Positions 34,985-44,332 of a stretch of DNA of 64,000 bases are shown here, in pieces. The DNA lies in the NCBI GenBank assembly GCA_001592145.1, contig BCWJ01000008.1:84678-148677 (forward strand), read 5' to 3'. Position 1 is the stretch's first letter; every line of letters begins with the position of its first letter. The stretch is from Xylanimicrobium pachnodae JCM 13526 = NBRC 107786. GTDB taxonomy: Bacteria; Actinomycetota; Actinomycetes; Actinomycetales; Cellulomonadaceae. A model generated the notes under the pieces. The model had not been told where the DNA came from. It did no database searches and saw only the letters and a program-made list of their open reading frames with translations. The position numbers and the translations under genes were made by a program.

Positions 34985-36103
34985 ATGAAGCCGTCCACTG
35001 GGGTGCCGCTGCGGGTGGGGATCGTCGGAGCCGGGATCGCGGGGCTCGCGCTGGCGGGCGCGCTGCGCCGCCGCGGGCACGACGTGACCGTCTTCGAGAA
35101 GGCCCCGCGCCTCATGGCGGTCGGGGCCGGGATCTCGGTGGCGAAGAACGCGGTGCGCGCCCTGGACGAGCTCGGGCTGGTCGAGGACGTGCTGGGCGAC
35201 GCCGTCCACCACGAGATCGACGTGACCGCCGTGCTGCTGCGCCCCGACGGCTCGTCAGCCCTGCGCGTCCCGCCCCGGCGCATGGGCGTGGTCCCGATGA
35301 CGCGCGCGGCCCTGCACGCGGCCCTGGCCGGCCCGGCGGGCGAGGTCCGGCTCGGCGTGGCGGCGTCCGTGGACGCGTCAGGCGCGCCCGTCGTCACGGC
35401 GGGCGGTCAGCGCCACGAGTTCGACGTCGTCGTCGCCGCCGACGGCGTCCGGTCGCCGTCCCGCGCCGCCCTGGGGCTGGACCCGGGCCTGCGGTACGCG
35501 GGCTGGACCACGTGGCGGGGCGTGACCACCGAGCCGTTCGACCTGCGCGGGCGCATGAGCGAGACGTGGGGCGGCGGCGCGATGGTGGGGCTGGTGCCGA
35601 TGGTCGACGGCCGCACCTACTGGTTCGCGGCACAGCACGCACCCCCGAACGTCACCGTCGAGGACGCGCGCGCGGACGTGCTCGGCCGGTTCGGCACGTG
35701 GCACGCACCGATCCGCCACGTGATCGAGGCGACGGACCCGCGCGGCGTGATCCGCACCGACGCCTACGACCTGGCGCACCGGCTGCCCACCTACGTGCGC
35801 GGGCGCGTGGCGCTGGTCGGGGACGCGGCGCACGCCATGACCCCGAACCTCGGGCAGGGCGCCAACCAGGCGATCGTCGACGTGGCAGCGCTGGTTCGTG
35901 CTCTCGACCGGGTGGGCGATCGCGGGCCGGGCGTGGACGCGGCGCTCGCGGCGTACGACGCGCGGCGACGGCGGCCGTCCCAGCGCGTGGCCGCCAACTC
36001 GCGCCGGCTGGGGCAGGTGGCGCTCGCCGAGGGCATCGCGGGGACGGCACGCGAGCGCATGCTGGGCGCGTTCGCGGTGATCACGGGAGGGGTGCGGCGC
36101 TGA
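34985..36103 (+). CDS. FAD-dependent monooxygenase, UbiH/PHBH-like
   Basis: A 372-residue group A flavin monooxygenase. The FAD motif GIVGAGIAGLALAGALRRRG is at the N-terminus, the central motif appears as VVAADGVRS, and the C-terminal FAD motif is LVGDAAHAMTPNLGQGANQA. These enzymes hydroxylate aromatic or quinone-like substrates with NAD(P)H. Its stop abuts the stop of the convergent GNAT gene with no gap. Substrate unknown. Confidence 0.9.
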   Translation: MKPSTGVPLRVGIVGAGIAGLALAGALRRRGHDVTVFEKAPRLMAVGAGISVAKNAVRALDELGLVEDVLGDAVHHEIDVTAVLLRPDGSSALRVPPRRMGVVPMTRAALHAALAGPAGEVRLGVAASVDASGAPVVTAGGQRHEFDVVVAADGVRSPSRAALGLDPGLRYAGWTTWRGVTTEPFDLRGRMSETWGGGAMVGLVPMVDGRTYWFAAQHAPPNVTVEDARADVLGRFGTWHAPIRHVIEATDPRGVIRTDAYDLAHRLPTYVRGRVALVGDAAHAMTPNLGQGANQAIVDVAALVRALDRVGDRGPGVDAALAAYDARRRRPSQRVAANSRRLGQVALAEGIAGTARERMLGAFAVITGGVRR

Positions 36104-36733
36104 TCAGCGCTCGCCGTCGACACCGGAGGCGGCCGGCCGGGTCATCGCGGTCGCGGTGACCCCGTCCACGACGACGTCGCCGCTGGGTTCGAAGCCCCAG
36201 CGCTCGTAGAGGCGGCGGCTGCCGTCGGTGGTCGCCTCCAGGAAGGCGGGCAGGTGCTCACCCCGGTCGATGGCGCCCAGGCGGTGCGACAGCAGGGAGG
36301 TGCCGACGCCGAGGCCCTGCGCCCGGGGCGAGACGGCGATCTCGGCCAGGTACCAGTGGGGCACCCGCGGGCGCACCTCGGCAAAGGCGTGCTGCGAGCG
36401 CAGCGAGGCCGGCAGCTCGCGCAGCCCGTACGCGTGCGCCAGGCGCGGCAGGTTGCGCAGCCGCGCCACCCACGGCGTCGTGTCCGTGGGTCCCTCCCAC
36501 ACGCCGACGCCGATCACCTCGCCGCGGGGCTGGGTCCGTGCGACATCGACGGCGCCGCCGTGCCGCGCCCCGCTGGTCAGCATGGCCAGGTGCAGGTCGG
36601 TGAGGCGGGCGAGGCGGGCGCGCTCGCCGCGGACGTAGGTGCGCACCACCGGATCGTCGAGGAACGCGGCCGTCAGGATGCTGGCGCACACCTCGAGCTC
36701 GTCGTCGGCCGCCTGGTCGATGTGGACGCTCAC
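36104..36733 (-). CDS. GNAT-family N-acetyltransferase
   Basis: A 209-residue acetyltransferase. Motif A is WYLAEIAVSPRAQGLGVGTS with acetyl-CoA loop QGLGVG, then AFLEATTDGSRRLYERWGFE typical of motif B. The layout matches the GNAT group of about 200 residues often found as singletons in actinobacteria. The acceptor is unknown. It is divergent from the APH gene. Confidence 0.88.
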   Translation of the reverse strand: MSVHIDQAADDELEVCASILTAAFLDDPVVRTYVRGERARLARLTDLHLAMLTSGARHGGAVDVARTQPRGEVIGVGVWEGPTDTTPWVARLRNLPRLAHAYGLRELPASLRSQHAFAEVRPRVPHWYLAEIAVSPRAQGLGVGTSLLSHRLGAIDRGEHLPAFLEATTDGSRRLYERWGFEPSGDVVVDGVTATAMTRPAASGVDGER

Positions 36734-36960
36734 GTCACTCCCTCAGTCAGGGCCCACCCCGTCAGGATGTGGGCCTGCCCCGCCCCGGTGAGGCGGGGCT
36801 CGCCCTGCCATGATGCGGTCGGGTGCCGCGCGGCGCCCGACGGCGTCCGCCGGGCGCCGTCCGGGTGTCGTGATCCGCACGTCGTCGTGCCGCCGTGCGA
36901 ACGGCTGCGAACAGGCCCGGCGCGACGCGGGGACGCGTCGGCGTGCGCCAGACTCGGGGC

Positions 36961-37767
36961 ATGACCGTGCCACCGGCCGACGTCGCCGTCCCTGCGTCCG
37001 TGTCCGAGCTCGCCTCCGGGCTCGGCGGGGGCGGGCACCTGACGCCGGCGTGGCGCAACGAGGCGGGCGGGGTCACGTTCCGGTGGGACGGCCCACCCGG
37101 GACGGTCGCCAGGTTCATCAAGTGGAACCCGGCGTCGACGGGTCTGAGCCTGGCCGGTGAGGCCGCCCGCCTGGTGTGGGCCGCGCGTTACACGCGCGTC
37201 CCCGAGGTGATCGAGCACCGGGTCGACGACGACGGCGCGGAGCTCTTGGTGACGGTCGCCCTGCCGGGACGCAGCGCCGTCGACCCGCGGTGGCTGGCCC
37301 GGCCGGACACTGCCGCGAGCGCCCTGGGGGCGGGGTTGCGGGCGCTGCACGACGCCCTCCCGGTGGACGGCTGCCCGTTCGACTGGGGTGTGCAAGCACG
37401 TCTGGCTCGGGTGCGCGACACCGGATCGGGCGGTGGCCGAGGTGCGGGCGACGACGTCGGCGCGGGTGTCATCGGCGATGCGGAGCGCGCCGTGCTCGCG
37501 GTGCCGCCGCCGATCGACCGGCTGGTGGTGTGTCACGGGGATGCGTGTGCGCCGAACACGCTGCTCGACGACGCCGGGCGACCGGTGGCCCACGTGGACC
37601 TGGGTCGCCTGGGGGTCGGGGACCGTTGGGCGGACCTCGCGGTGTGCGCGTGGAGCACGCAGTGGAACTACGGGCCGGGCTACGAGCACCTGGTGTACGC
37701 GGGATACGGCGTGGAGCCGGACGACGCCCGGGTCGCGTACTACCGGCTGCTGTGGGACCGCACCTGA
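36961..37767 (+). CDS. APH(3')-like phosphotransferase
   Basis: A 268-residue aminoglycoside-phosphotransferase-fold kinase. The catalytic loop is VVCHGDACAPNTLLDD (Asp and Asn in HGDxCxPN) and the metal-binding stretch is VDLGRLGVGDRWADLAVCAW. Both are closely similar to the same regions of APH(3') kanamycin kinases (HGDACLPN, GRLGVADRYQD). ATG 36961 is preferred to an upstream start at 36895 that gives an Arg-rich tail. Aminoglycoside phosphorylation is plausible, but not all such proteins confer resistance. No mobile element adjoins it. Confidence 0.85.
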   Translation: MTVPPADVAVPASVSELASGLGGGGHLTPAWRNEAGGVTFRWDGPPGTVARFIKWNPASTGLSLAGEAARLVWAARYTRVPEVIEHRVDDDGAELLVTVALPGRSAVDPRWLARPDTAASALGAGLRALHDALPVDGCPFDWGVQARLARVRDTGSGGGRGAGDDVGAGVIGDAERAVLAVPPPIDRLVVCHGDACAPNTLLDDAGRPVAHVDLGRLGVGDRWADLAVCAWSTQWNYGPGYEHLVYAGYGVEPDDARVAYYRLLWDRT

Positions 37768-37836
37768 GCCTCGGGCGGTCCGAGCCGACGCCGAGGGGGC
37801 GGTGGGGCACACCGTTCTGGGCAACAATGGGCGGCG

Positions 37837-40509
37837 ATGACCTCCACCGACAGCCCTCGCCCCGCCGGGACGCTCATCCCGTTCCTGCCTCCGCCCACCG
37901 GCAAGGCCCCTGACCCGGGCACGTTGTTCGAGGCGTACGCGCAGTGGGCGGCGCAGGGCGGGCGCCCGCTGTACCCGCACCAGGAGGAGGCGCTGCTGGA
38001 GGTCATGACGGGCTCGCACGTGGTGCTGGCCACGCCCACGGGGTCGGGCAAGTCGCTGGTGGCGATGGGTGCCCAGTTCGCGGCGCTGGCCGCGCACCGG
38101 TCGGGGACGGGTGGCCGCACGTTCTACACGGCGCCCCTCAAGGCGCTGGTCAGCGAGAAGTTCTTCGACCTGGTCGCGGCGTTCGGCTCGAAGAACGTGG
38201 GCATGATGACGGGCGACTCGGCGGTCAACGCGGACGCGCCCATCATCTGCTGCACGGCGGAGATCCTGGCGAACCTGGCCCTGCGACGCGGCGCCGGAGC
38301 GCCGGACGACGAGGACGCCGTCGCCCAGGTGGTCATGGACGAGTTCCACTACTACGGCGACCCGCAGCGCGGCTGGGCGTGGCAGGTGCCGCTCCTGGAG
38401 CTGCCGCACACCCAGTTCGTCCTCATGTCGGCGACGCTGGGCGACACGACCCGGTTGCGCGAGGACCTCGAGAAGCGGTCGGGGCGCCCCGTGGCCGAGG
38501 TCGCGGGGGCCGAGCGTCCGGTGCCCCTGACGTTCAGCTACGTCGTCGAACCGCTCACCGAGGTCATCGAGGAGCTGGTGCACACGCACCGCGCCCCCGT
38601 GTACGTGGTGCACTTCACGCAGAAGGACGCCGTCGAGCGGGCGCAGTCGCTGCTGTCCATGAACGTGGCCTCCAAGGCGCAGAAGGAGGCCATCGCGGCC
38701 GAGCTGGGCGCGTTCCGGTTCGGCACCGGGTTCGGCAAGACGCTCAGCCGCCTGGTGCGCCACGGCGTCGGCGTGCACCACGCCGGGATGCTGCCCAAGT
38801 ACCGGCGGCTGGTGGAGCGGCTCACCCAGAAGGGGCTGCTCCAGGTGATCGCGGGCACGGACACGCTGGGCGTGGGCATCAACGTGCCCATCCGCACCGT
38901 GCTCATGACGGGGCTGGTCAAGTTCGACGGGGAACGCATGCGGCACCTGACCGCGCGCGAGTTCCACCAGATCGCGGGGCGCGCGGGCCGGGCCGGGTTC
39001 GACACGCTCGGTGAGGTGCTGGTCATGGCGCCCGAGCACGTCATCGAGAACCGCAAGGCGCTCGCGAAGGCGGGTGACGACCCGAAGAAGCTCAAGAAGA
39101 TCGTGCGCAAGAAGGCCCCGGCGGGTGCCGTCAACTGGACGGACGCCACGTTCGAGCGCCTGCGTGACGCCGACCCGGAACCGCTGACCTCCCAGTTCAG
39201 GGTCAGCCACGCGATGGTGCTCAACGTCCTGGCCCGTGCGGGTCGCACGGATGCGGCCGCGGAGAGTGCCGACCCCGTCGACGCCATGCGCCACCTGCTC
39301 ACGGCCAACCACGACGCCGAGGGTGCCCGCGCCGGCCACGTGCGCCAGGTGTTCCGCATCTACCGCTCGCTGCGCCAGGCGGGCGTCGTCGAGCGCGTGC
39401 GTGTCCCGGACCCCACCCGCCCGCAGGGCTGGCGCCCGTCCGTGCGCCTCACGGTGGACGTGCCGCGCGACTTCGCGCTCAACCAGACGCTCTCCCCGTT
39501 CGCGCTGGCCGCGATGGACCTGCTGGCGATCGACTCCCCCACGCACGCGCTCGACGTCGTCTCCGTCATCGAGGCGACCCTCGACGACCCCCGCCAGATC
39601 CTGTTCGGGCAGCAGAACGCGGCCCGTGGCGAGGCGGTCGCGGCGATGAAGGCCGAGGGCATCGAGTACGAGGAGCGCATGGCCCTCCTGGAGGACGTGA
39701 CCTGGCCCAAGCCGCTGGCCGACCTCCTGGAACCCGCGTTCGCGACGTACAAGCAGACCAACCCGTGGGTGGCGGACGCCGAGCTCGCCCCCAAGTCGGT
39801 GGTGCGCGACATGGTGGAGCGCGCCATGACGTTCCAGGAGCTCGTGAGCCGCTACCAGCTCGAACGCACCGAGGGCGTGGTGCTGCGCTACCTGGCCGAC
39901 GCATACCGGGCGCTGCGCCAGGTGGTGCCCGACGAGCATCGCACCGAGGAGGTCGCGGAGATCGTCGAGTGGCTGGGCGAGGTGGTGCGCGGCACCGACT
40001 CCTCGCTGCTCGACGAGTGGGAGCGGCTGGCCAACCCCACCGACGACGACGCCGCGCTCTCGCCCCGCGACGAGGAGGACGAGCCCCCGGTGCGTCCCGT
40101 CACCGGGAACCCGCGGGCGCTGCGCCGCCTGGTGCGCAACGCGATGTTCCGCCTGGTCGAGCTCGCGGCCCGGGAGAGCTACGCCGCCCTGGGCGCCGCG
40201 TCGGGCACGACCGCGTGGGACGCCGACGCGTGGGAGGACGCCCTGGACGACCTGTTCGTGGAGCAGGGTGACGACGCGATCGGCGTCGGCGCACCGGCGC
40301 GCGCGTCCGCCCTGGTGACCATTCTGGAACCGGGCGCGGTCACCCCCCACGGAGAGAAGGTCGCGGCGGACACGTGGTGGGTACGCCAGGTGCTCGACGA
40401 CCTGGACGGCAACCACGACTGGGCGATCACCGCGCGCGTGGACCTGCCCGCGAGCGACGAGGCGGGTGCCGTCGTGCTCGCCGTGCTCGCCGTCGGCCCG
40501 ATCGCGTGA
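37837..40509 (+). CDS. DEAD/DEAH helicase, Ski2/Mtr4-like with DUF3516
   Basis: An 890-residue superfamily 2 helicase. Motif I is ATPTGSGKSLVAMG (about residues 66-79), motif II is VVMDEFHYYGD (DEFH instead of DEVH), motif III is LMSATLGD, and the C-terminal helicase half has HHAGMLPKYRRLVERL, GTDTLGVGINVPIRTV and QIAGRAGRAGFD. The remaining 400 residues correspond to the DUF3516 extension seen in actinobacteria. An RNA-remodelling role is likely from the family. Its stop overlaps the GTG of the VanY-type gene. Confidence 0.9.
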   Translation: MTSTDSPRPAGTLIPFLPPPTGKAPDPGTLFEAYAQWAAQGGRPLYPHQEEALLEVMTGSHVVLATPTGSGKSLVAMGAQFAALAAHRSGTGGRTFYTAPLKALVSEKFFDLVAAFGSKNVGMMTGDSAVNADAPIICCTAEILANLALRRGAGAPDDEDAVAQVVMDEFHYYGDPQRGWAWQVPLLELPHTQFVLMSATLGDTTRLREDLEKRSGRPVAEVAGAERPVPLTFSYVVEPLTEVIEELVHTHRAPVYVVHFTQKDAVERAQSLLSMNVASKAQKEAIAAELGAFRFGTGFGKTLSRLVRHGVGVHHAGMLPKYRRLVERLTQKGLLQVIAGTDTLGVGINVPIRTVLMTGLVKFDGERMRHLTAREFHQIAGRAGRAGFDTLGEVLVMAPEHVIENRKALAKAGDDPKKLKKIVRKKAPAGAVNWTDATFERLRDADPEPLTSQFRVSHAMVLNVLARAGRTDAAAESADPVDAMRHLLTANHDAEGARAGHVRQVFRIYRSLRQAGVVERVRVPDPTRPQGWRPSVRLTVDVPRDFALNQTLSPFALAAMDLLAIDSPTHALDVVSVIEATLDDPRQILFGQQNAARGEAVAAMKAEGIEYEERMALLEDVTWPKPLADLLEPAFATYKQTNPWVADAELAPKSVVRDMVERAMTFQELVSRYQLERTEGVVLRYLADAYRALRQVVPDEHRTEEVAEIVEWLGEVVRGTDSSLLDEWERLANPTDDDAALSPRDEEDEPPVRPVTGNPRALRRLVRNAMFRLVELAARESYAALGAASGTTAWDADAWEDALDDLFVEQGDDAIGVGAPARASALVTILEPGAVTPHGEKVAADTWWVRQVLDDLDGNHDWAITARVDLPASDEAGAVVLAVLAVGPIA

Positions 40510-41993
40510 GCGACACGCGTCTCCCCGCACGCCGCGGGGTCCTGGCCGTGCTCGCCGTGCTCGTGGTCGCCGGTGGTCTCGCGGCCCGCACGGTCCTGCC
40601 CGACGGCGTCGGCGGCCCGCTGGGCGACGCCCTGTACGCGACGCTCGTGGTGCTGCTCGTCGCCCTGGTACGCCCGCGCACGAGCGCGGTGACGGCCGCG
40701 CTCGCCGGCTGGGTGATCAGCGCGGCGGTCGAGTCGGCGCAGCTCACGAACGTGCCCGCCGCGATCGTCGACCGCTTCGCCCCCGCGCGCTGGGTGCTCG
40801 GCACCACGTTCGTCGCCACCGACCTCGCCTGGTATGCGGGCGGGGCCGCGCTCGGTGGCCTGCTCGTCGCGGCTGCCCGTGCGCGGGACCGCGGCCCCGC
40901 CCGGCACGACGCGCACCCGCGCGGCCGCCGCAAGGTATGGCCCCTGCTGGTCGCGGCGCCCCTCGCCGTCGTGCTCGCCGCCGGCGGCGCGGGTGCTTGG
41001 GTCGTGCGCGACGAGGCGCACGACCTGCGCACCACGCTGCCCGCGGCGCGCGCCCTGGTCGAGGAGTCCGCGGGCCGCGTCGCCGACGACGCACCGCTCG
41101 TCGCGCTGCGCGGTCACCTCTCCGACGCCGACGCGCTGCTCGCGCAGATGCCGCTCCTGGAGCGCCGCCCCGGGGACGCGGCGCGTGCACGAGCCCAGAT
41201 CCTGCGTGACGCCACTGCCGTGGCCGCCTCCCGTCTGACGCATGCGGAGGCCGATGCCGGAGCGGCCCGTGACGCCCTGGCGCCCGTGACGGCTCGCGGC
41301 CAGCAGGTCGTGGACGCGACCGATGGCCTCGGCGCGCCCGACGACGTGCGGGCCGCGCTCGTCGACGCCCTCGCGGCAGCGGCGGCGACGGAGGGCCAGG
41401 TGTCCACGCTGACCACGCAACCCGCCTCGACGAACGCCTGGGTCACACAGACCAGGGCCGAGCAGGTCGAGGCGGCCACCGCCGAGCTCACCGCCTCGGC
41501 CACCGCCGTGCACGACGCGACCGTCGCGCTCATGACCGCGCAGGACGCCGTGACCTGCCCGTTCCCCGACCAGATGTGGTTCCCCGAGGCGGGGCACCTG
41601 TCCGACGCCGATCTCGCCGCGATCCCCTGGGCACCCGGCTTCCGCATCCGGGCGGACCTGGTGCCGAGCCTGGTCGCCCTGAACGACGCGTTCCGCGCGC
41701 GCTTCGGCCAGAGCCTCTCGCTCAACTCGGCGTACCGCTCGTTCGAGGACCAGGTCGAGGTCTTCAACCCGTCGAACCCGAACCCGTTGGCCGCGCCACC
41801 GGGCTGTTCCAACCACGGCCTGGGCACCGCCATCGACATCGCCGGCATCTCGACCCCGGGCAGCGCCCAGTTCGCATGGCTGGCCGCCAACGCACCGACG
41901 TTCGGGTGGGTGAACCCGGACTGGGCGCAACCCACGGGGCGCCTGCCCGAACCGTGGCACTGGCAGCACGTGTCGACGCCCACCACGTACTGA
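40506..41993 (+). CDS. DUF2809 membrane domain fused to VanY carboxypeptidase
   Basis: A 495-residue protein. Residues about 10-120 form a four-helix DUF2809-like membrane domain (VGGPLGDALYATLVVLLVAL, SAAVESAQL). Another membrane helix follows at about 140-165 (WPLLVAAPLAVVLAAGGAGA), then a helical, Ala-rich coiled-coil-like stretch (about 175-330). The C-terminus is a VanY/D,D-carboxypeptidase domain with SLNSAYRSFEDQVEVFN, the zinc ligands in CSNHGLGTAIDI (His, Asp) and PWHWQH (His). It should trim peptidoglycan stem peptides outside the membrane. The GTG at 40506 overlaps the helicase stop (GTGA). Confidence 0.87.
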   Translation: MSDTRLPARRGVLAVLAVLVVAGGLAARTVLPDGVGGPLGDALYATLVVLLVALVRPRTSAVTAALAGWVISAAVESAQLTNVPAAIVDRFAPARWVLGTTFVATDLAWYAGGAALGGLLVAAARARDRGPARHDAHPRGRRKVWPLLVAAPLAVVLAAGGAGAWVVRDEAHDLRTTLPAARALVEESAGRVADDAPLVALRGHLSDADALLAQMPLLERRPGDAARARAQILRDATAVAASRLTHAEADAGAARDALAPVTARGQQVVDATDGLGAPDDVRAALVDALAAAAATEGQVSTLTTQPASTNAWVTQTRAEQVEAATAELTASATAVHDATVALMTAQDAVTCPFPDQMWFPEAGHLSDADLAAIPWAPGFRIRADLVPSLVALNDAFRARFGQSLSLNSAYRSFEDQVEVFNPSNPNPLAAPPGCSNHGLGTAIDIAGISTPGSAQFAWLAANAPTFGWVNPDWAQPTGRLPEPWHWQHVSTPTTY

Positions 41994-42118
41994 CGCGGCG
42001 GACGGATCGCGGTTCCCGCGCCGCCACCCGGCTCCCGGGGCGGGCCCGGCAGGGCACGATGGGACGTCAGACGCGATGCTGCTGCACGACGCTCGCACTC
42101 GACGAGGAGGCTGCGCCC

Positions 42119-42559
42119 ATGACGGACCACCCCACCCAGACCACGCTCGTGCTCATCAAGCCCGACGGGGTGCGTCGCCGCCTCATGGGGCAGATCGTCG
42201 CGCGGATCGAGGCGAACCCGTGGCACGTCACCCGCATGCGGATGCTCCACGCGGACCGCTCCCGGCTGGAGGCGCACTACGCGCAGCACCTCAGCAAGCC
42301 GTTCTTCGAGGACATCGTCGAGTACATGACGTCCGGCCCGCTCGTGGCCCTGACGATCACCGGCCCGGACGCCATCGCCGGGTTCCGGGCGCTGGCGGGT
42401 GCCACCCGCCCGCCCGAGGCCGCACCCGGCACGATCCGCGCGGACCTCACCGACCTCACGACCTGGGACCCCGTGCGCTGCGAGAACCTCGTGCACGGCT
42501 CCGACACCCCCGAGGCGGCCCGCCGCGAGATCCGGTTGTGGTTCGGCGAGCAGCGCTGA
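42119..42559 (+). CDS. ndk: Nucleoside diphosphate kinase
   Basis: A 146-residue NDK that transfers the gamma phosphate between nucleoside triphosphates and diphosphates. The N-terminus is TLVLIKPDGVRRRLMGQIV and the active-site His is in NLVHGSDTPEAARREI. GAGGAGG lies about ten bases before the ATG. It is slightly more divergent than usual (NPWHVTRMRMLHADRSRLEA in place of the common central sequence), so a non-canonical paralogue is possible. Confidence 0.92.
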   Translation: MTDHPTQTTLVLIKPDGVRRRLMGQIVARIEANPWHVTRMRMLHADRSRLEAHYAQHLSKPFFEDIVEYMTSGPLVALTITGPDAIAGFRALAGATRPPEAAPGTIRADLTDLTTWDPVRCENLVHGSDTPEAARREIRLWFGEQR

Positions 42560-42584
42560 CAGGGCGGGGCGGGCGCGGGGCACA

Positions 42585-43094
42585 ATGCCCCTCGTGGCGA
42601 AGAGGAGCAACCGGTCCGCGCACGGTGGCACGCCCGCCGTCGTCGTCCTGGAGAAGGCGGGCGTGCCGCACACGCTGCACACCTACGATCACGATCCGGC
42701 GTCGGCGCTCGGCTACGGGCTGGAGGCCGCCGCCGCGATGGGGGTGCCCCCGGAGCAGGTGTTCAAGACCCTCCTGGCCGACGTCGACGGCCGCCTCGTC
42801 GTGAGCATCGTGCCCGTGGACCGGCACCTGGACCTCAAGGCGCTCGCCCGCGCGGCGGGCGGCAAGCGGGCCGCGATGGCGGATCCCACCACGGCCGAGC
42901 GCGCCACCGGCTACGTCGTCGGCGGGATCTCCCCGCTCGGCCAGCGCCAGCGTCACCCCACGGTGCTCGACGCGTCCGCGCTCACGCACGACGTCGTCTA
43001 CGTCTCGGGTGGCCGCCGCGGCCTCGACCTGGGCCTCGGGCCGGCCGACCTGGTGCGCCTCACGAGCGCGACGACCGCGACGATCGCCCGCTGA
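42585..43094 (+). CDS. ybaK: Cys-tRNA(Pro) deacylase, YbaK family
   Basis: A 169-residue YbaK/ProX-type editing domain that hydrolyses mischarged Cys-tRNA(Pro). It has VFKTLLADVDGRLVVSIVPV and YVVGGISPLGQRQRHPTVLD, the family core. Two starts are possible: ATG 42585 and GTG 42594. CACAAT at 42581-42586 looks like a -10 box seven bases before the GTG, so a leaderless transcript beginning at 42594 is likely. Confidence 0.9.
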   Translation: MPLVAKRSNRSAHGGTPAVVVLEKAGVPHTLHTYDHDPASALGYGLEAAAAMGVPPEQVFKTLLADVDGRLVVSIVPVDRHLDLKALARAAGGKRAAMADPTTAERATGYVVGGISPLGQRQRHPTVLDASALTHDVVYVSGGRRGLDLGLGPADLVRLTSATTATIAR

Positions 43095-43107
43095 GCGGGC
43101 CACGCCG

Positions 43108-43479
43108 TCACGACCGCACGATCACCTTGCCGAGCGGCATGAGCGAGACCGGGATGAGCTTGAGGTTCGCCCACCCCAGCGGGATCCCGATGATCGTGAG
43201 GAACAGCGGGATCGCGGTGAGCAGGTGCCCCAGCGCGAGCCACCACCCCGCGAGCAGCAGCCACAGCACGTTGCCGATCACGCTGGGCGCCCCCGCCGTC
43301 GGCCGGTCCACCACGGTGCGCCCGAACGGCCACAGCGCGTACCCGGCGATGCGGAACGAGGCCAGCGCGAACGGGATCGTCACGATGGGCAGGAGCAGGA
43401 GCAGGCCCGCCGCCACGTAGCTGACGGCGAGCGCGAACCCGGCAAACACGAGCCAGATGACGTTGAGGATGGTCTTCAT
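43108..43479 (-). CDS. YccF-domain membrane protein
   Basis: A 123-residue protein with duplicated YccF units: ILNVIWLVFAGFALAVSYVA and VIGNVLWLLLAGWWLALGHL, each followed by a short helix with IPF or IPL (TIPFALASFRIAGYALWPFG, IGIPLGWANLKLIPVSLMPL). About four membrane helices. Function is unknown. ATG 43479 is chosen because the longer frame adds only a polar tail. Confidence 0.87.
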   Translation of the reverse strand: MKTILNVIWLVFAGFALAVSYVAAGLLLLLPIVTIPFALASFRIAGYALWPFGRTVVDRPTAGAPSVIGNVLWLLLAGWWLALGHLLTAIPLFLTIIGIPLGWANLKLIPVSLMPLGKVIVRS

Positions 43480-43568
43480 CGTGGTTCCATCCTCGCCCAC
43501 GTGGCCCTCGCCGAGCATCCGGGTTGTCCCTGAGTCTTCCCCCGGACGGCGCCTCCTACACTGACGCC

Positions 43569-44327
43569 ATGCCTGCCGGAGCCGACCTTCGCACGTCCGT
43601 GGACCTCGCCGAACGGATCCGCACCGTGCGCGCCCGGGTCGACGGCGCCGCCCGCACCGCCGGGCGGGTCCCGCGTGACGTGCGGGTGCTGCTGGCCACC
43701 AAGACGCAGGATGCGGACGTGGTACGGGCCGCCGTCGCGGCTGCGGCGTCGTCGGCGGGCTGGGGCGCGGGGCCGGTGCTGATCGGCGAGAACCGCGTCC
43801 AGGAACTCGTGGCGAAGGCCCCGGCGCTGGCGGGCGCGGTCGCCGCGCGCGAGGTCGACGTGCACCTCATCGGGCACCTCCAGTCCAACAAGGTCAACCA
43901 GGCCCTCGCGGCGGCGTCCTGCGTCGAGACGATCGACTCGCTCGCCATCGCGACGGCGCTCGCCATGCGGTGCGAGCGTGCCGGGCGCGTGCTCGACGTG
44001 ATGGTGCAGGTCAACGTGTCGGGTGAGCCGTCGAAGTCGGGAGTCGACCCGCGCGACGCCCCCGCGCTCGCGCGCGACGTCGCGGCCCTGCCGGGACTGC
44101 ACCTCACCGGCTTCATGACGATCGGCGCCCGGTCCGACGACGACGACGTCGTGCGCGCCGGGTTCGCCCGGCTGCGCGCCGTGCGCGACGAGGTGCTGGC
44201 CGGCGGTACACCCGGCACGGCCGACGCCCGCGAGCTTTCCATGGGCATGACGGGCGACCTGCACCTGGCCGTCGCGGAGGGCGCCACGATCGTCCGCGTG
44301 GGGACGGGCGTGTTCGGCCCCCGCTAG
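43569..44327 (+). CDS. YggS/PROSC-type PLP homeostasis protein
   Basis: A 252-residue alanine-racemase-like TIM-barrel protein that binds pyridoxal phosphate. The PLP lysine is in VLLATKTQDADVV, and IGENRVQELVAKA, VHLIGHLQSNKVNQAL, VMVQVNVSGEPSKSGVDP and ELSMGMTGDLHLAVAEGAT are family signatures. It controls free PLP, not racemisation. ATG 43569 fits the family N-terminus. Confidence 0.94.
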   Translation: MPAGADLRTSVDLAERIRTVRARVDGAARTAGRVPRDVRVLLATKTQDADVVRAAVAAAASSAGWGAGPVLIGENRVQELVAKAPALAGAVAAREVDVHLIGHLQSNKVNQALAAASCVETIDSLAIATALAMRCERAGRVLDVMVQVNVSGEPSKSGVDPRDAPALARDVAALPGLHLTGFMTIGARSDDDDVVRAGFARLRAVRDEVLAGGTPGTADARELSMGMTGDLHLAVAEGATIVRVGTGVFGPR

Positions 44328-44332
44328 CTGCC

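Noticed and set aside
36777..36799. 8-bp GC stem between GNAT and APH genes as terminator
   Set aside because: The flanking genes are divergent, so termination is not expected, and such stems are common in this GC-rich DNA.
36730..40530. 1266-codon minus-strand open frame antisense to the helicase
   Set aside because: It is a shadow of the DEAD/DEAH helicase and APH genes; composition is Arg/Val/His-rich with no motifs. Similar long antisense frames at 28251-31028, 44618-47236, 51777-54014 and 55589-58168 were rejected for the same reason.
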